In this document: positions 8,141-15,203 of the stretch, piece after piece
How positions within the stretch are numbered: position 1 is the stretch's first letter
Layout of the letters: each line of letters starts with the position of its first letter
DNA from: Marinifilum caeruleilacunae
GTDB taxonomy: Bacteria > Bacteroidota > Bacteroidia > Bacteroidales > Marinifilaceae
Reading direction: 5' to 3'
Assembly: GCF_013141825.1 (NCBI RefSeq)
Contig: NZ_RZNH01000001.1
Span: 124,001 to 188,000, forward strand
DNA: 64,000 nucleotides
Notes under the pieces: generated by a model
The model's input: only the letters and a program-made list of their open reading frames with translations
Told to the model about the DNA's origin: nothing
Database searches by the model: none
Made by a program: the position numbers and the translations under genes

Positions 8141-8566
8141 ATGAGAACAAATTATTTATGGATACTACTGGCCATTCTTTTTATGGCCTGCAGTAGTACA
8201 GACGAGGAAATCGAAAATACCGATAATCCAAATAGCAACACAGAAGAAACAGATATTCCGGTAGCTATTCTGGCCTATCAGACCGGGGCAAACAGCGAAG
8301 ATATCGACACTTATATGGATGCTTTCGCCGATAGCATTTCCATACTGGATGTAAATCGCGAAATAAGCGGAAGAGATAATGTTAGAACATGGGCCTTGAA
8401 TGAAGTAATCCCAAACGGAGAAACATTTCAACATAGAAGAATACTGGAACAAAGTGATGGATATGCAAAAACCGAAGTAAACTGGTTAAGTTGGGTGGTT
8501 CACTACTACTATTGGTGGGATGAGAATAACAAAATTACACGAATGTCACTGCAATATGCAAACTAA
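8141..8566 (+). CDS. NTF2-fold (SnoaL-like) lipoprotein
   Basis: 141 residues. A longer frame opens at 8093 inside the SDR gene, but the ATG at 8141 gives a proper lipoprotein signal peptide (LLAILFMAC, cysteine near residue 17). An acidic linker (STDEEIENTDN) follows, then a small domain with NTF2-like character (DIDTYMDAFADSISILDV, GRDNVRTWA, and the final strand pair). NTF2-fold proteins bind or isomerise small hydrophobic molecules. The acidic tail after the cysteine may direct surface exposure in Bacteroidota. It is the first of four NTF2-like proteins in a row. Confidence 0.7.
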   Translation: MRTNYLWILLAILFMACSSTDEEIENTDNPNSNTEETDIPVAILAYQTGANSEDIDTYMDAFADSISILDVNREISGRDNVRTWALNEVIPNGETFQHRRILEQSDGYAKTEVNWLSWVVHYYYWWDENNKITRMSLQYAN

Positions 8567-8601
8567 GTAAATGCAGAAAATCAGGACCAAATTTAAAAAT
8601 C

Positions 8602-8665
8602 TTTGAAATTTATACTTCTTGATGTGAAATGATAAATCAGGTAACTTATAAAGTCAGGATCTTTG
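8602..8665 (+). promoter_or_regulatory. AraC-type direct-repeat operator and -7 box (promoter 3)
   Basis: TTTGAAAT at 8602-8609 and TGTGAAAT (7 of 8) at 8623-8630 have a 21-bp period. The -7-like box GATCTTTG at 8658-8665 again begins 56 nt after the first repeat. The palindrome TTGTA-A-TACAA at 8663-8673 overlaps the expected transcription start. The gene at 8690 would have a leader of about 20 nt. Confidence 0.6.
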
Positions 8666-8689
8666 TAATACAATCAATAACAAAAAGAT

Positions 8690-9199
8690 ATGAGAACATT
8701 AGCTATAATACTATTGAGTATGATTTCGATAACAGTAAATGCGCAAAATATGAAAGATATTAATGAAACTGTATCGCAACTGTTTGTTGCCAGCGATAAC
8801 AGGGAATGGAAAATGGTTGAGGAAATTTTTGCCGACCAGGTGGAATTGGATTACTCAAGTATGAACGGAAATCCGGCTGTTGTTTTGAGTCCTAAGCAAA
8901 TCACCGATAGCTGGAAAACCATCCTTCCGGGATTTACCAGCACACATCATCAGTTGGGAAATTTTATTAGCCATGTAAGTGCTAACACAGCAGAGGTTTT
9001 CTGTTATGGCACGGCTACGCATTATTTAGAACATCAGGCTGGTAACATATGGACTGTTGTTGGATCTTACAATCTCGAACTTCAACAAAAAGATGGAAAA
9101 TGGAGAGTTTCTAAAATGAAATTCAACTTCAAGTACCAGGATGGAAATACACAATTGCCACAGGCTGCAATGGATAAAGTAAAAGAATCAAATCAATAA
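8690..9199 (+). CDS. Secreted NTF2-fold (SnoaL-like) protein
   Basis: 169 residues. A cleavable signal peptide (residues 1-19, ending VNAQ) is followed by a SnoaL_4-type NTF2-like domain: NETVSQLFVASDNREWKMVEEIFADQVELDYSS, then TDSWKTILPGFTSTHHQLGNF and the C-terminal strands. Proteins of this family are small-molecule isomerases, cyclases or binding proteins. The paired His (THHQLGNF) lies where SnoaL-like proteins have polar pocket residues. It opens a tight operon with the genes at 9202, 9577 and 10127. Confidence 0.75.
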   Translation: MRTLAIILLSMISITVNAQNMKDINETVSQLFVASDNREWKMVEEIFADQVELDYSSMNGNPAVVLSPKQITDSWKTILPGFTSTHHQLGNFISHVSANTAEVFCYGTATHYLEHQAGNIWTVVGSYNLELQQKDGKWRVSKMKFNFKYQDGNTQLPQAAMDKVKESNQ

Positions 9200-9201
9200 A
9201 A

Positions 9202-9564
9202 ATGACAAGAAAGTATCAAAAGACAGATGCATTATCGGAAGCTTTAGACAGCAAAAATCTTGAAAAGGTATTGGAGTTTATTAGCGAAGATTGCGTCTTA
9301 ATCGCCGGAAACGGAGAAGCTGTTCGTGGCAAAGAGAATATTGGAAAAGTTTTCGAAGGATTCTTCCCTGCCGTGAAATCAACAAAGCATGATGTAACTG
9401 ATATTTTTGAATCGGGAGAATCATTGGTTCACCGCGGAATGGTTACTTATACCCGACTGGATGATTCGCAACTCACTATCCCATTTTGCGATGTTTTTAA
9501 AATGAAGGACGATTTGATACGCGAATACTACATCTATATCGATTGGTCAGAATTATTTAATTAA
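9202..9564 (+). CDS. Cytoplasmic NTF2-fold (SnoaL-like) protein
   Basis: 120 residues, no signal peptide. The pattern LSEALDSKNLEKVLEFISEDCVL, then GKENIGKVFEGFFPAV, then strands with RGMVTYTRLDDSQLTIPFCDVFKMKDDLIREYYIYIDW is a typical NTF2-like domain. It begins 2 nt after the preceding gene's stop, which makes translational coupling likely. Its cytoplasmic location separates it from its three exported NTF2-like neighbours. Function unknown. Confidence 0.75.
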   Translation: MTRKYQKTDALSEALDSKNLEKVLEFISEDCVLIAGNGEAVRGKENIGKVFEGFFPAVKSTKHDVTDIFESGESLVHRGMVTYTRLDDSQLTIPFCDVFKMKDDLIREYYIYIDWSELFN

Positions 9565-9576
9565 AAACGAAATACA

Positions 9577-10110
9577 ATGAAGCGAATATTAATGGCTCTG
9601 CTTTGTGCAGCTGTGGTTTTATCGGCCTGCAAGAATGAAAAAGTAACACAACTGGAGCAAATTACTAAAGAAATAGAAATGAAATCGGAAATCGCAGAAA
9701 GAAACAAAGCCAATACCCTTGCTTTTCTTAAAGCACTGGAAGAGATGAATACAGATGCCGTAGTAAACCTATTTGCCGAAGATGGCGTTCACATTAATCC
9801 TTACGCATCAGGTTTATTTCCGGAAGGCACCAAAGGAAAAGAAGGCGTAAGAGCTTATTGGGAACCCGTATTTCCAAATTTTGAGAAAATGGAATTTCCT
9901 GTTGAAGAGATTTATAGCATGAATGAAGCAGCCATGACCTTTGTGAAGTTTAAGGGCAAAATCAAATTAAAAAACGATGCTGGCTGGTACAAGAACGATT
10001 ACTATGCAACATTTAAATTCAACGAAGAGGGAAAAATTACTGAATATGTAGAAATCTTTAATCCAATTGTGGCAGCAAAAGGATTCGGATTACTGGATCA
10101 GATAAAATAA
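9577..10110 (+). CDS. NTF2-fold (SnoaL-like) lipoprotein
   Basis: 177 residues. A lipoprotein signal peptide ends in LSAC (cysteine at residue 18). A short helical linker comes next, then an NTF2-like domain (NTLAFLKALEEMNTDAVVNLFAEDGVHINPYASG, then GKEGVRAYWEPVFPNFEKMEF and C-terminal strands including YATFKFNEEGKITEYVEIFNP). It is 12 nt downstream of the cytoplasmic homologue. Substrate unknown. Confidence 0.75.
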   Translation: MKRILMALLCAAVVLSACKNEKVTQLEQITKEIEMKSEIAERNKANTLAFLKALEEMNTDAVVNLFAEDGVHINPYASGLFPEGTKGKEGVRAYWEPVFPNFEKMEFPVEEIYSMNEAAMTFVKFKGKIKLKNDAGWYKNDYYATFKFNEEGKITEYVEIFNPIVAAKGFGLLDQIK

Positions 10111-10126
10111 TTAAAAATCAACAAAA

Positions 10127-10432
10127 GTGAAAAGCTTTGTAGTTATTGTTGACATTATTTCAAAAAAGGACAAAGTTGACTTTGCAAAAGAAGCCTTGTT
10201 GAGCTTACTGGACGTAACTCGTGCTGAACAAGGGTGTGTAGTGTTCGATTTGCATCAGGATAAAGAAAATCCTGCCCATTTTTTCTTCTATGAAGTTTGG
10301 GAAACAAAAGAATTGTGGGAAGCCCATATGAACACAGCTTACTTTACTGCTTACAAGGAAAAAACAGCAGACGTTTTTGCTGAAATCAGCTTTAATGTAA
10401 TGACCAAAATAGACATGGAAACAAGTTGTTAG
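10127..10432 (+). CDS. Antibiotic biosynthesis monooxygenase (ABM)-type protein
   Basis: 101 residues starting at GTG 10127. It shows the ABM pattern: VVIVDIISKKDKVDFAKEALLSLL, then TRAEQGCVVFDLHQDKENPAHFFFYEVWETKELWEAHMNTAYF. Such proteins are dimeric cofactor-free or quinol monooxygenases of small aromatic substrates (YgiN/ActVA-Orf6 type). It is the last gene of the NTF2 operon (16 nt gap). A second ABM protein is encoded at 61324, also beside an SDR. Confidence 0.8.
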   Translation: MKSFVVIVDIISKKDKVDFAKEALLSLLDVTRAEQGCVVFDLHQDKENPAHFFFYEVWETKELWEAHMNTAYFTAYKEKTADVFAEISFNVMTKIDMETSC

Positions 10433-10485
10433 GATGTCAATTTATGGACAAGAAATTTCGGTTTACAGGATAAAAATCAAGCAAC

Positions 10486-11439
10486 ATGAAAAAATTATTA
10501 GTCGCATTATCACTGCTGATCAGTGTATCGGTAGTAGCACAAAAGAACATCGCAATGGAAAAAGTAAATTTTAAAAGCCAGGGAGTACAATTAACAGGTG
10601 ATATTTTTTACCCTGCAAATTACGATCAAGCCAGTCAATATCCGGCAATTATCGTTACCGGTGCATGGACAACCGTAAAGGAGCAAATGCCAATGCTTTA
10701 CGCAAAAAAACTAGCCGGGAAAGGTTTCATTACCATGGTATTCGATTTTAGAGGTTGGGGAGAATCTGAAGGAGATAATCGTTACCTGGAAGATCCTATT
10801 CGCAAGACTGAAGATATTGTTGCCGCAGCCGAATATTTAAAAAGTCGTTCGGATGTAGCAACAGATGAATTAGGTGGTTTAGGTGTTTGTGCAAGCTCGG
10901 GATATATGATTAAGGCTTATACTGAAAATGCATTTAATTCAGTTGCCATTGTAGCACCATGGTTGCACAACGAAGAAATTGCAACCCCTGTTTATGGTGG
11001 CGAAGAATCGGTAAAAAGCCTAATTGCTGCTGGCGATAAAGCACAAAAAGAATTTGAATCTACCGGTAAATTGCAAATTATTACAGCCGCAAGTACTACC
11101 GACAAGAATTCATTAATGTACCAGGCACCTTATTACACCGAAGAAGACAGAGGTTTAATACCAGAATTCGATAATAAATTTAACCTGGCTTCGTGGAGAC
11201 CCTGGTTGACTTTTGATGCCATTCAGTATGCCGATAAAATTCCGGGTAAAGTATTATTTGTTGAGTCAGAATCAATTGCCTTACCTCAGGGAAGTAAAGC
11301 CTTTAAGGCAATTGCTGGTAACAAAGTAGTATCGGTGAACTTACCGGGTGTTACTCAATTCGATTTTTACGACCAGGCAGAACCTGTAGAAAAGTCGGTA
11401 AACAGCGTAGCAGCCTTTATGAAAAAAGAGTTAAAGTAA
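10486..11439 (+). CDS. Secreted alpha/beta hydrolase-fold protein (dienelactone-hydrolase-like)
   Basis: 317 residues. Signal peptide 1-18 (VVAQ), then an alpha/beta-hydrolase core: YPAIIVTGAWTTVKEQMPMLYAKKLAGKGF, FDFRGWGESEG, and a nucleophile elbow reading LGVCASSGY. The elbow carries Cys where lipases have Ser, as in dienelactone-hydrolase relatives. At the end, where the catalytic His is normally found before a FDFYD-like stretch, the residue is Gln (GVTQFDFYDQ). The homologue at 11737 shows the same Cys and Gln. Activity is therefore uncertain. It is 53 nt after the ABM gene and may belong to the same transcript. Confidence 0.8.
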   Translation: MKKLLVALSLLISVSVVAQKNIAMEKVNFKSQGVQLTGDIFYPANYDQASQYPAIIVTGAWTTVKEQMPMLYAKKLAGKGFITMVFDFRGWGESEGDNRYLEDPIRKTEDIVAAAEYLKSRSDVATDELGGLGVCASSGYMIKAYTENAFNSVAIVAPWLHNEEIATPVYGGEESVKSLIAAGDKAQKEFESTGKLQIITAASTTDKNSLMYQAPYYTEEDRGLIPEFDNKFNLASWRPWLTFDAIQYADKIPGKVLFVESESIALPQGSKAFKAIAGNKVVSVNLPGVTQFDFYDQAEPVEKSVNSVAAFMKKELK

Positions 11440-11736
11440 ATTACTTACAAGCATAACTGATAGCTTACCAAAAGAAATATTTCCAGCGAGATTTGGGGCA
11501 TTGGAAGGTCAAGCTGCTTATGCGCAGAAAATTTTTAGAAAGAAGGGGAAGCTTCGAAGTATTGAGAAGATCACCCCGCCGCACTTAAAGTTTTCAAGTA
11601 TCAGTAGTTTGACCTTACTTGCCCTAGATTCTTTGCTTACTTTCTCATCAATGGAGAAAGTAAGAGCCTCTGTGGCTTGAGCAGTTAAAATTTGCATTTT
11701 TTATACCAATCTATTCTAAAGCAAAAACAAGCAAAC
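11440..11736. other. Non-coding gap with hairpin, possible decayed repeat
   Basis: There is no credible gene. One frame is open from about 11440 to 11680 but has no start signal and resembles no family. The stretch contains a perfect 11-bp inverted repeat at 11636-11646 and 11654-11664 (loop ATCAATG) without a T tract, so it is unlikely to be a terminator. It looks like a remnant of an intergenic repeat placed between two related hydrolase genes (inference). Confidence 0.35.
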
Positions 11737-12645
11737 GTGAAAACAGTAAATTTTAAAAGTGAAGGATTAAATGTAATCGGCAACTTATATTATCCGGCCA
11801 ATTACCAAAAAAGTGAATCCTATCCTGCCATTATTGTAGCAGGAAGCTGGACAACTGTGAAGGAACAAATGGCAGGATTGTATGCTGAACGAATTGCCAA
11901 CGAAGGCTTTATCACTCTGGCTTTCGATTTCAGAAACTTTGGCGAAAGCGAAGGAGAACCGCGTTTTTGGGAAAATCCTGCAATGAAAATTGAGGATATC
12001 AAAAGTGCGGTGAGCTACCTGCAAAGTCTGCCCGAAGTGAACAAGGAAAAAATTGGAAGCTTTGCTGTATGTGCAGGCTCCATGTACACTTTAATGGCTG
12101 CAGCCGAAGATACGCGGATTAAAGCGATTGTAACCGCTGCATCCTGGTTACAGGATAAAGAAGCAGTAAAACTATTTTATGGTGGCGAAGAAGGGGTAAG
12201 TACAAAAATCGCGGCAGCGCAAAAAGCAAAAGAATTATTTGCAAAAGAAGGCATGGTAGAGTACATCGAGACCATTTCAACTACCAATCCTGATGCGGCC
12301 ATGTATGGACCATACGATTACTATTTAAATCCTGAAAGAGGTGCTGTAAAAGAATGGAGCAATGATAAGTTTGCTGTAATGAGCTGGGAAGATTGGTTGA
12401 CATTGAACCCGATGCCTTATGCATCTAAACTGAAAGCTCCTACTTTGATGATCCACTCCGATGGATGCGTATTGCCGCAATACACCAAAAATTTCTTTTC
12501 TAAAATTGCTTCGAAGGATAAAAAATTGGATTGGTTGGAAACTGATCTTGATTCACCATTGCAGCAATTCAACTTCTACGATCAGGAAAAAGAAGTGAGT
12601 ATGACAGTTGCAAAGGCAAGTCAATGGTTTCGGGAAAAATTATAA
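11737..12645 (+). CDS. Alpha/beta hydrolase-fold protein, cytoplasmic homologue
   Basis: 302 residues from GTG 11737. A longer frame opens at ATG 11692, but the paralogue aligns from VKTVNFKSEGL and the added 15 residues look like read-through of the upstream non-coding stretch. There is no signal peptide, unlike the homologue at 10486. It shares the core YPAIIVAGSWTTVKEQM, FDFRNFGESEG, the elbow FAVCAGSMY with Cys as likely nucleophile, and Gln (QQFNFYDQ) where a catalytic His is expected. Substrate unknown. The pair gives one secreted and one cytoplasmic form of the same fold. Confidence 0.8.
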   Translation: MKTVNFKSEGLNVIGNLYYPANYQKSESYPAIIVAGSWTTVKEQMAGLYAERIANEGFITLAFDFRNFGESEGEPRFWENPAMKIEDIKSAVSYLQSLPEVNKEKIGSFAVCAGSMYTLMAAAEDTRIKAIVTAASWLQDKEAVKLFYGGEEGVSTKIAAAQKAKELFAKEGMVEYIETISTTNPDAAMYGPYDYYLNPERGAVKEWSNDKFAVMSWEDWLTLNPMPYASKLKAPTLMIHSDGCVLPQYTKNFFSKIASKDKKLDWLETDLDSPLQQFNFYDQEKEVSMTVAKASQWFREKL

Positions 12646-12668
12646 TTAGTAGTTAGGGTTAGAAAATG

Positions 12669-12709
12669 AGAGGCGGGCTTTTTAAAACAAAAGGTTCGTC
12701 TCTTTGTTT
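12669..12709 (+). terminator. Weak terminator after hydrolase gene
   Basis: GAGGCGGGC and GTTCGTCTC can form a 9-bp RNA stem that includes G-U pairs, followed by TTTG. It lies about 25 nt after the stop codon. Confidence 0.4.
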
Positions 12710-12744
12710 ACTGATCAGTAGCATAAAATCAATAACACATAAAT

Positions 12745-13440
12745 ATGATGAAAACAGCACTGGTAAGCGGATCGAACAGAGGCATTGGCTATGCATGCAT
12801 ACAAGAACTTTTACAAAAAGGATACCGGGTAATTCTTACTGCCCGTTCGGAGGAAGATGGAAAAAAAGCGGTCGAGAAACTGAAAAGTTTTGGCGAAGTC
12901 CACTTTCACCAATTGGATGTTTCCGATGAAAAGAGTGTACAGCGAATTGCTGAATATGTGGAAAACACATTTGGCCATTTAGACATACTAATCAACAATG
13001 CTGGCATTAATTACGACACCTGGCACTCGGCCTTTAATGCAGACCTGGAAGAAGTGCATCAAACCCTGGAGACCAATTTATTTGGCGCCTGGCGTTTGGC
13101 ACAAGCATTCATTCCAGGCATGAAAAAACAGAAATATGGACGCATTGTAAACGTATCTAGCGGTTTAGGCGCTTTATCAAAAATGTCGGTCGGAACACCT
13201 GGCTACAGCGTTTCGAAAGCCGCAATGAATGTACTTACCATTAAATTGGCTGGTGAATTGAAAAGAAAGAATATTCTAGTGAATTCGGTTTGTCCAGGTT
13301 GGGTTAGAACCGATATGGGCGGTGCAGGAGCGCCACGAACCCCAAAAAAAGGAGCCGAAACCATTGTATGGGCGGCCGAACTCGAAGACAAAGGTCCAAC
13401 AGGCAAATTTTTCAGAGATATGGAAGAAATTGAATGGTGA
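12745..13440 (+). CDS. Short-chain dehydrogenase/reductase (carbonyl reductase-like)
   Basis: 231 residues. The Rossmann motif SGSNRGIG (residues 8-15), NNAG near 85-88 and Tyr154-x3-Lys158 are present. The NRGIG variant, the short length and the C-terminal stretch VCPGWVRTDMGGAGAPRTPKKGAETIVWAA are typical of carbonyl-reductase-like (CBR1-like) SDRs. These reduce quinones and small carbonyl compounds with NADPH. Two ATGs are adjacent; I use the first. It lies alone between two non-coding gaps. Confidence 0.85.
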   Translation: MMKTALVSGSNRGIGYACIQELLQKGYRVILTARSEEDGKKAVEKLKSFGEVHFHQLDVSDEKSVQRIAEYVENTFGHLDILINNAGINYDTWHSAFNADLEEVHQTLETNLFGAWRLAQAFIPGMKKQKYGRIVNVSSGLGALSKMSVGTPGYSVSKAAMNVLTIKLAGELKRKNILVNSVCPGWVRTDMGGAGAPRTPKKGAETIVWAAELEDKGPTGKFFRDMEEIEW

Positions 13441-13655
13441 TAAAATCCCGACATAAGGATTCGAAGAATCAAGCATCAATATTTATCTGTGTGAATTTAC
13501 GTGAAACAACATCCATAAAACTTAACAAATCATTAACAATGGCTACACTCCGCTAAATTCAACGAAAAGAACATGCATGTAATCATATTTCAGCCCTGTG
13601 CGATATTGATTTTCCTGCACTTTCGATCTAAAATTGCACTCTATTTCAAACTTGA

Positions 13656-14243
13656 ATGATGAGAACAATTGTAATTTTATTAGTAAGCATCGGCCTTTGT
13701 TTTTCGCTCGATGCACAAACAAAAACAAAAGAGATGAAAGATCAGAAAGTATATCCAAAAAGCTTTTCCCACATTGGGATTACCGTTCCCAATTTGGATA
13801 AAGCGGTAAAATTCTACACCGAAGTAATGGGTTTTTACGTGATAATGCCTCCTACCGAGGTTTTGGAAGAGAATGAATCGGCCATTGGAAAAATGTGTAT
13901 TGATGTGTTCGGAACTGGATGGAAGAGTTTTCGCATTGCGCACCTGTCTACTGGCGATCGTATTGGTATCGAGCTATTTGAGTTTAAAGATATGGAAGTT
14001 AAAAAGCCGGAGTTCAATCCCTTTCAGCCAGGCTTGTTCCATTTCTCGGTTCAGGATCCTGATGTAGAAGCTTTGGTTCAAAAAATTGTAGCGCATGGCG
14101 GCAAACAACGCATGCCTATTCGTGAATATTATCCTGGCGATAAACCTTACCGTATGTGTTATGTAGAAGATCCATTTGGAGTGGTTTTCGAAATCTATTC
14201 CCACTCCTACGAGCTACACTATTCACCAGGAGCGTACAAGTGA
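13656..14243 (+). CDS. Exported VOC-family (glyoxalase-like) protein
   Basis: 195 residues. An N-terminal signal peptide (about 1-20, ending LDAQ) is followed by a vicinal-oxygen-chelate domain: SHIGITVPNLDKAVKFYTEVMGFYV at the start and YVEDPFGVVFEIYSHSYE at the end. The metal-site residues expected of VOC enzymes are His in SHIGI, a mid-domain His (LFHFSV) and Glu in VFEIY; all are present. Export of a VOC enzyme is uncommon. The last 25 nt overlap the convergent HxlR gene, which may regulate the cluster. Confidence 0.8.
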   Translation: MMRTIVILLVSIGLCFSLDAQTKTKEMKDQKVYPKSFSHIGITVPNLDKAVKFYTEVMGFYVIMPPTEVLEENESAIGKMCIDVFGTGWKSFRIAHLSTGDRIGIELFEFKDMEVKKPEFNPFQPGLFHFSVQDPDVEALVQKIVAHGGKQRMPIREYYPGDKPYRMCYVEDPFGVVFEIYSHSYELHYSPGAYK

Positions 14244-14593
14244 TTCTCTTTGGCAAATTTTTGTCCCCATTGGTCCAGTTCCAGGATAATGGGGATAATG
14301 CTTTTTCCCGCTTCGGTTAATCCGTAAACTACCTTTGGAGGAACTTCCGGATAAACCTCCCTGCTTACCAAACCATCGCGCTCCAAAGCCCTAATCGAGA
14401 AGGTAAACATCCTATTGGAAATGCCATGAATACTTTTTTGTAATTCGCCGGAACGCATCTCACCATCCTTCAAATGAAACAAGATTAGCGATTTGTACTT
14501 ATCGCCAATTAGCTGAAGGGTAAATGCAAGCGAACAAACAAACTCTTTGCCCTCGTAATTTATGATTTTTGAATTGCAGCAATCTTTGGTCAT
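14219..14593 (-). CDS. HxlR-family transcriptional regulator
   Basis: 124 residues from ATG 14593; an upstream ATG at 14614 would add seven. The HxlR winged HTH is clear: CSLAFTLQLIGDKYKSLILFHL, then MRSGELQKSIHGISNRMFTFSIRALERDGLVSREVYPEVPPKVVYGLTEAG. N-terminal Cys residues (DCCN and the conserved Cys before the first helix) are the kind used by HxlR/HypR-type redox and carbonyl sensors. The gene is convergent with the VOC gene and overlaps it by 25 nt. Confidence 0.85.
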   Translation of the reverse strand: MTKDCCNSKIINYEGKEFVCSLAFTLQLIGDKYKSLILFHLKDGEMRSGELQKSIHGISNRMFTFSIRALERDGLVSREVYPEVPPKVVYGLTEAGKSIIPIILELDQWGQKFAKENHLYAPGE

Positions 14594-14692
14594 AGTAGAT
14601 TTATTTTGAAACAAAGATAATGATTAAACTGAACAGTATTTCCTGGCTGCAAGAATCATTTCTATCTTACACAACAGGTAAATGCTGCCAGT

Positions 14693-14728
14693 ACAAAAAA
14701 AAATCGCTGTCCAATACAGACAGCGATT
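14693..14728 (-). terminator. Terminator of the peptidase/thioredoxin operon
   Basis: A perfect 10-bp stem (14702-14711 and 14719-14728, AATCGCTGTC/GACAGCGATT) is followed on the minus strand by nine T. It lies 8 nt after the thioredoxin-like gene stop. Confidence 0.9.
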
Positions 14729-14735
14729 CAATATT

Positions 14736-15197
14736 TTAGTGAAACTCTTTCGACAGATCATCAAAGGAAATATAACCGGAATGTCGGTAGAACTCCTTCC
14801 CTTTTTTATCGAGCAGAATTTGAGTTGGAATACTGGCAATGCCATACATTTTCATGAGCTGCTGACTCTCCTCCTTCAAAGCATTCATAAAAACCACATT
14901 CACTTTAGCAGGATAATGGTTTTTCACCTCTTCCATCACCTTTTTCATTTTTCGGCACGAAATACATCCTTCTGCTCCAAATTCCAAAAATGTAAGCTGG
15001 TAGCTCTCCCCGTTTGCAGCATAGTTGTACAGTGAATCTATCAATTCTTGCCCTGCCAGTTTGGCCTCTGCCGAAACCTGGTTTTTCAGACTAGATGAAA
15101 CAAACTGATTCATTTTATCCTTTTGGCTCACAGCAAGAACAAGCAATATCAACAAACTGGCAAATGCCATTCCGCCGAGAATATTTTTCAGTTTCAT
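14736..15197 (-). CDS. Membrane-anchored thioredoxin-like protein
   Basis: 153 residues. An N-terminal hydrophobic helix (about 8-23) probably anchors a periplasmic thioredoxin domain. The active site is Cys78-Ile-Ser-Cys81 (EGCISCRKM), with a cis-Pro segment IASIPTQILLD. The motif CISC is not the usual CGPC. Proteins of this kind reduce or exchange disulfides in the periplasm. It starts 6 nt after the M3 peptidase and shares its terminator. Confidence 0.8.
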   Translation of the reverse strand: MKLKNILGGMAFASLLILLVLAVSQKDKMNQFVSSSLKNQVSAEAKLAGQELIDSLYNYAANGESYQLTFLEFGAEGCISCRKMKKVMEEVKNHYPAKVNVVFMNALKEESQQLMKMYGIASIPTQILLDKKGKEFYRHSGYISFDDLSKEFH

Positions 15198-15203
15198 TTT
15201 CCT

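Noticed and set aside
11692-11736. Longer N-terminus for the hydrolase at 11737
   Set aside because: The homologue aligns from the GTG at 11737, and the extra 15 residues come from the non-coding stretch.
12666-12929. An 87-residue frame before and inside the SDR gene
   Set aside because: It overlaps the SDR in another frame, runs through a terminator-like hairpin and has no family features.
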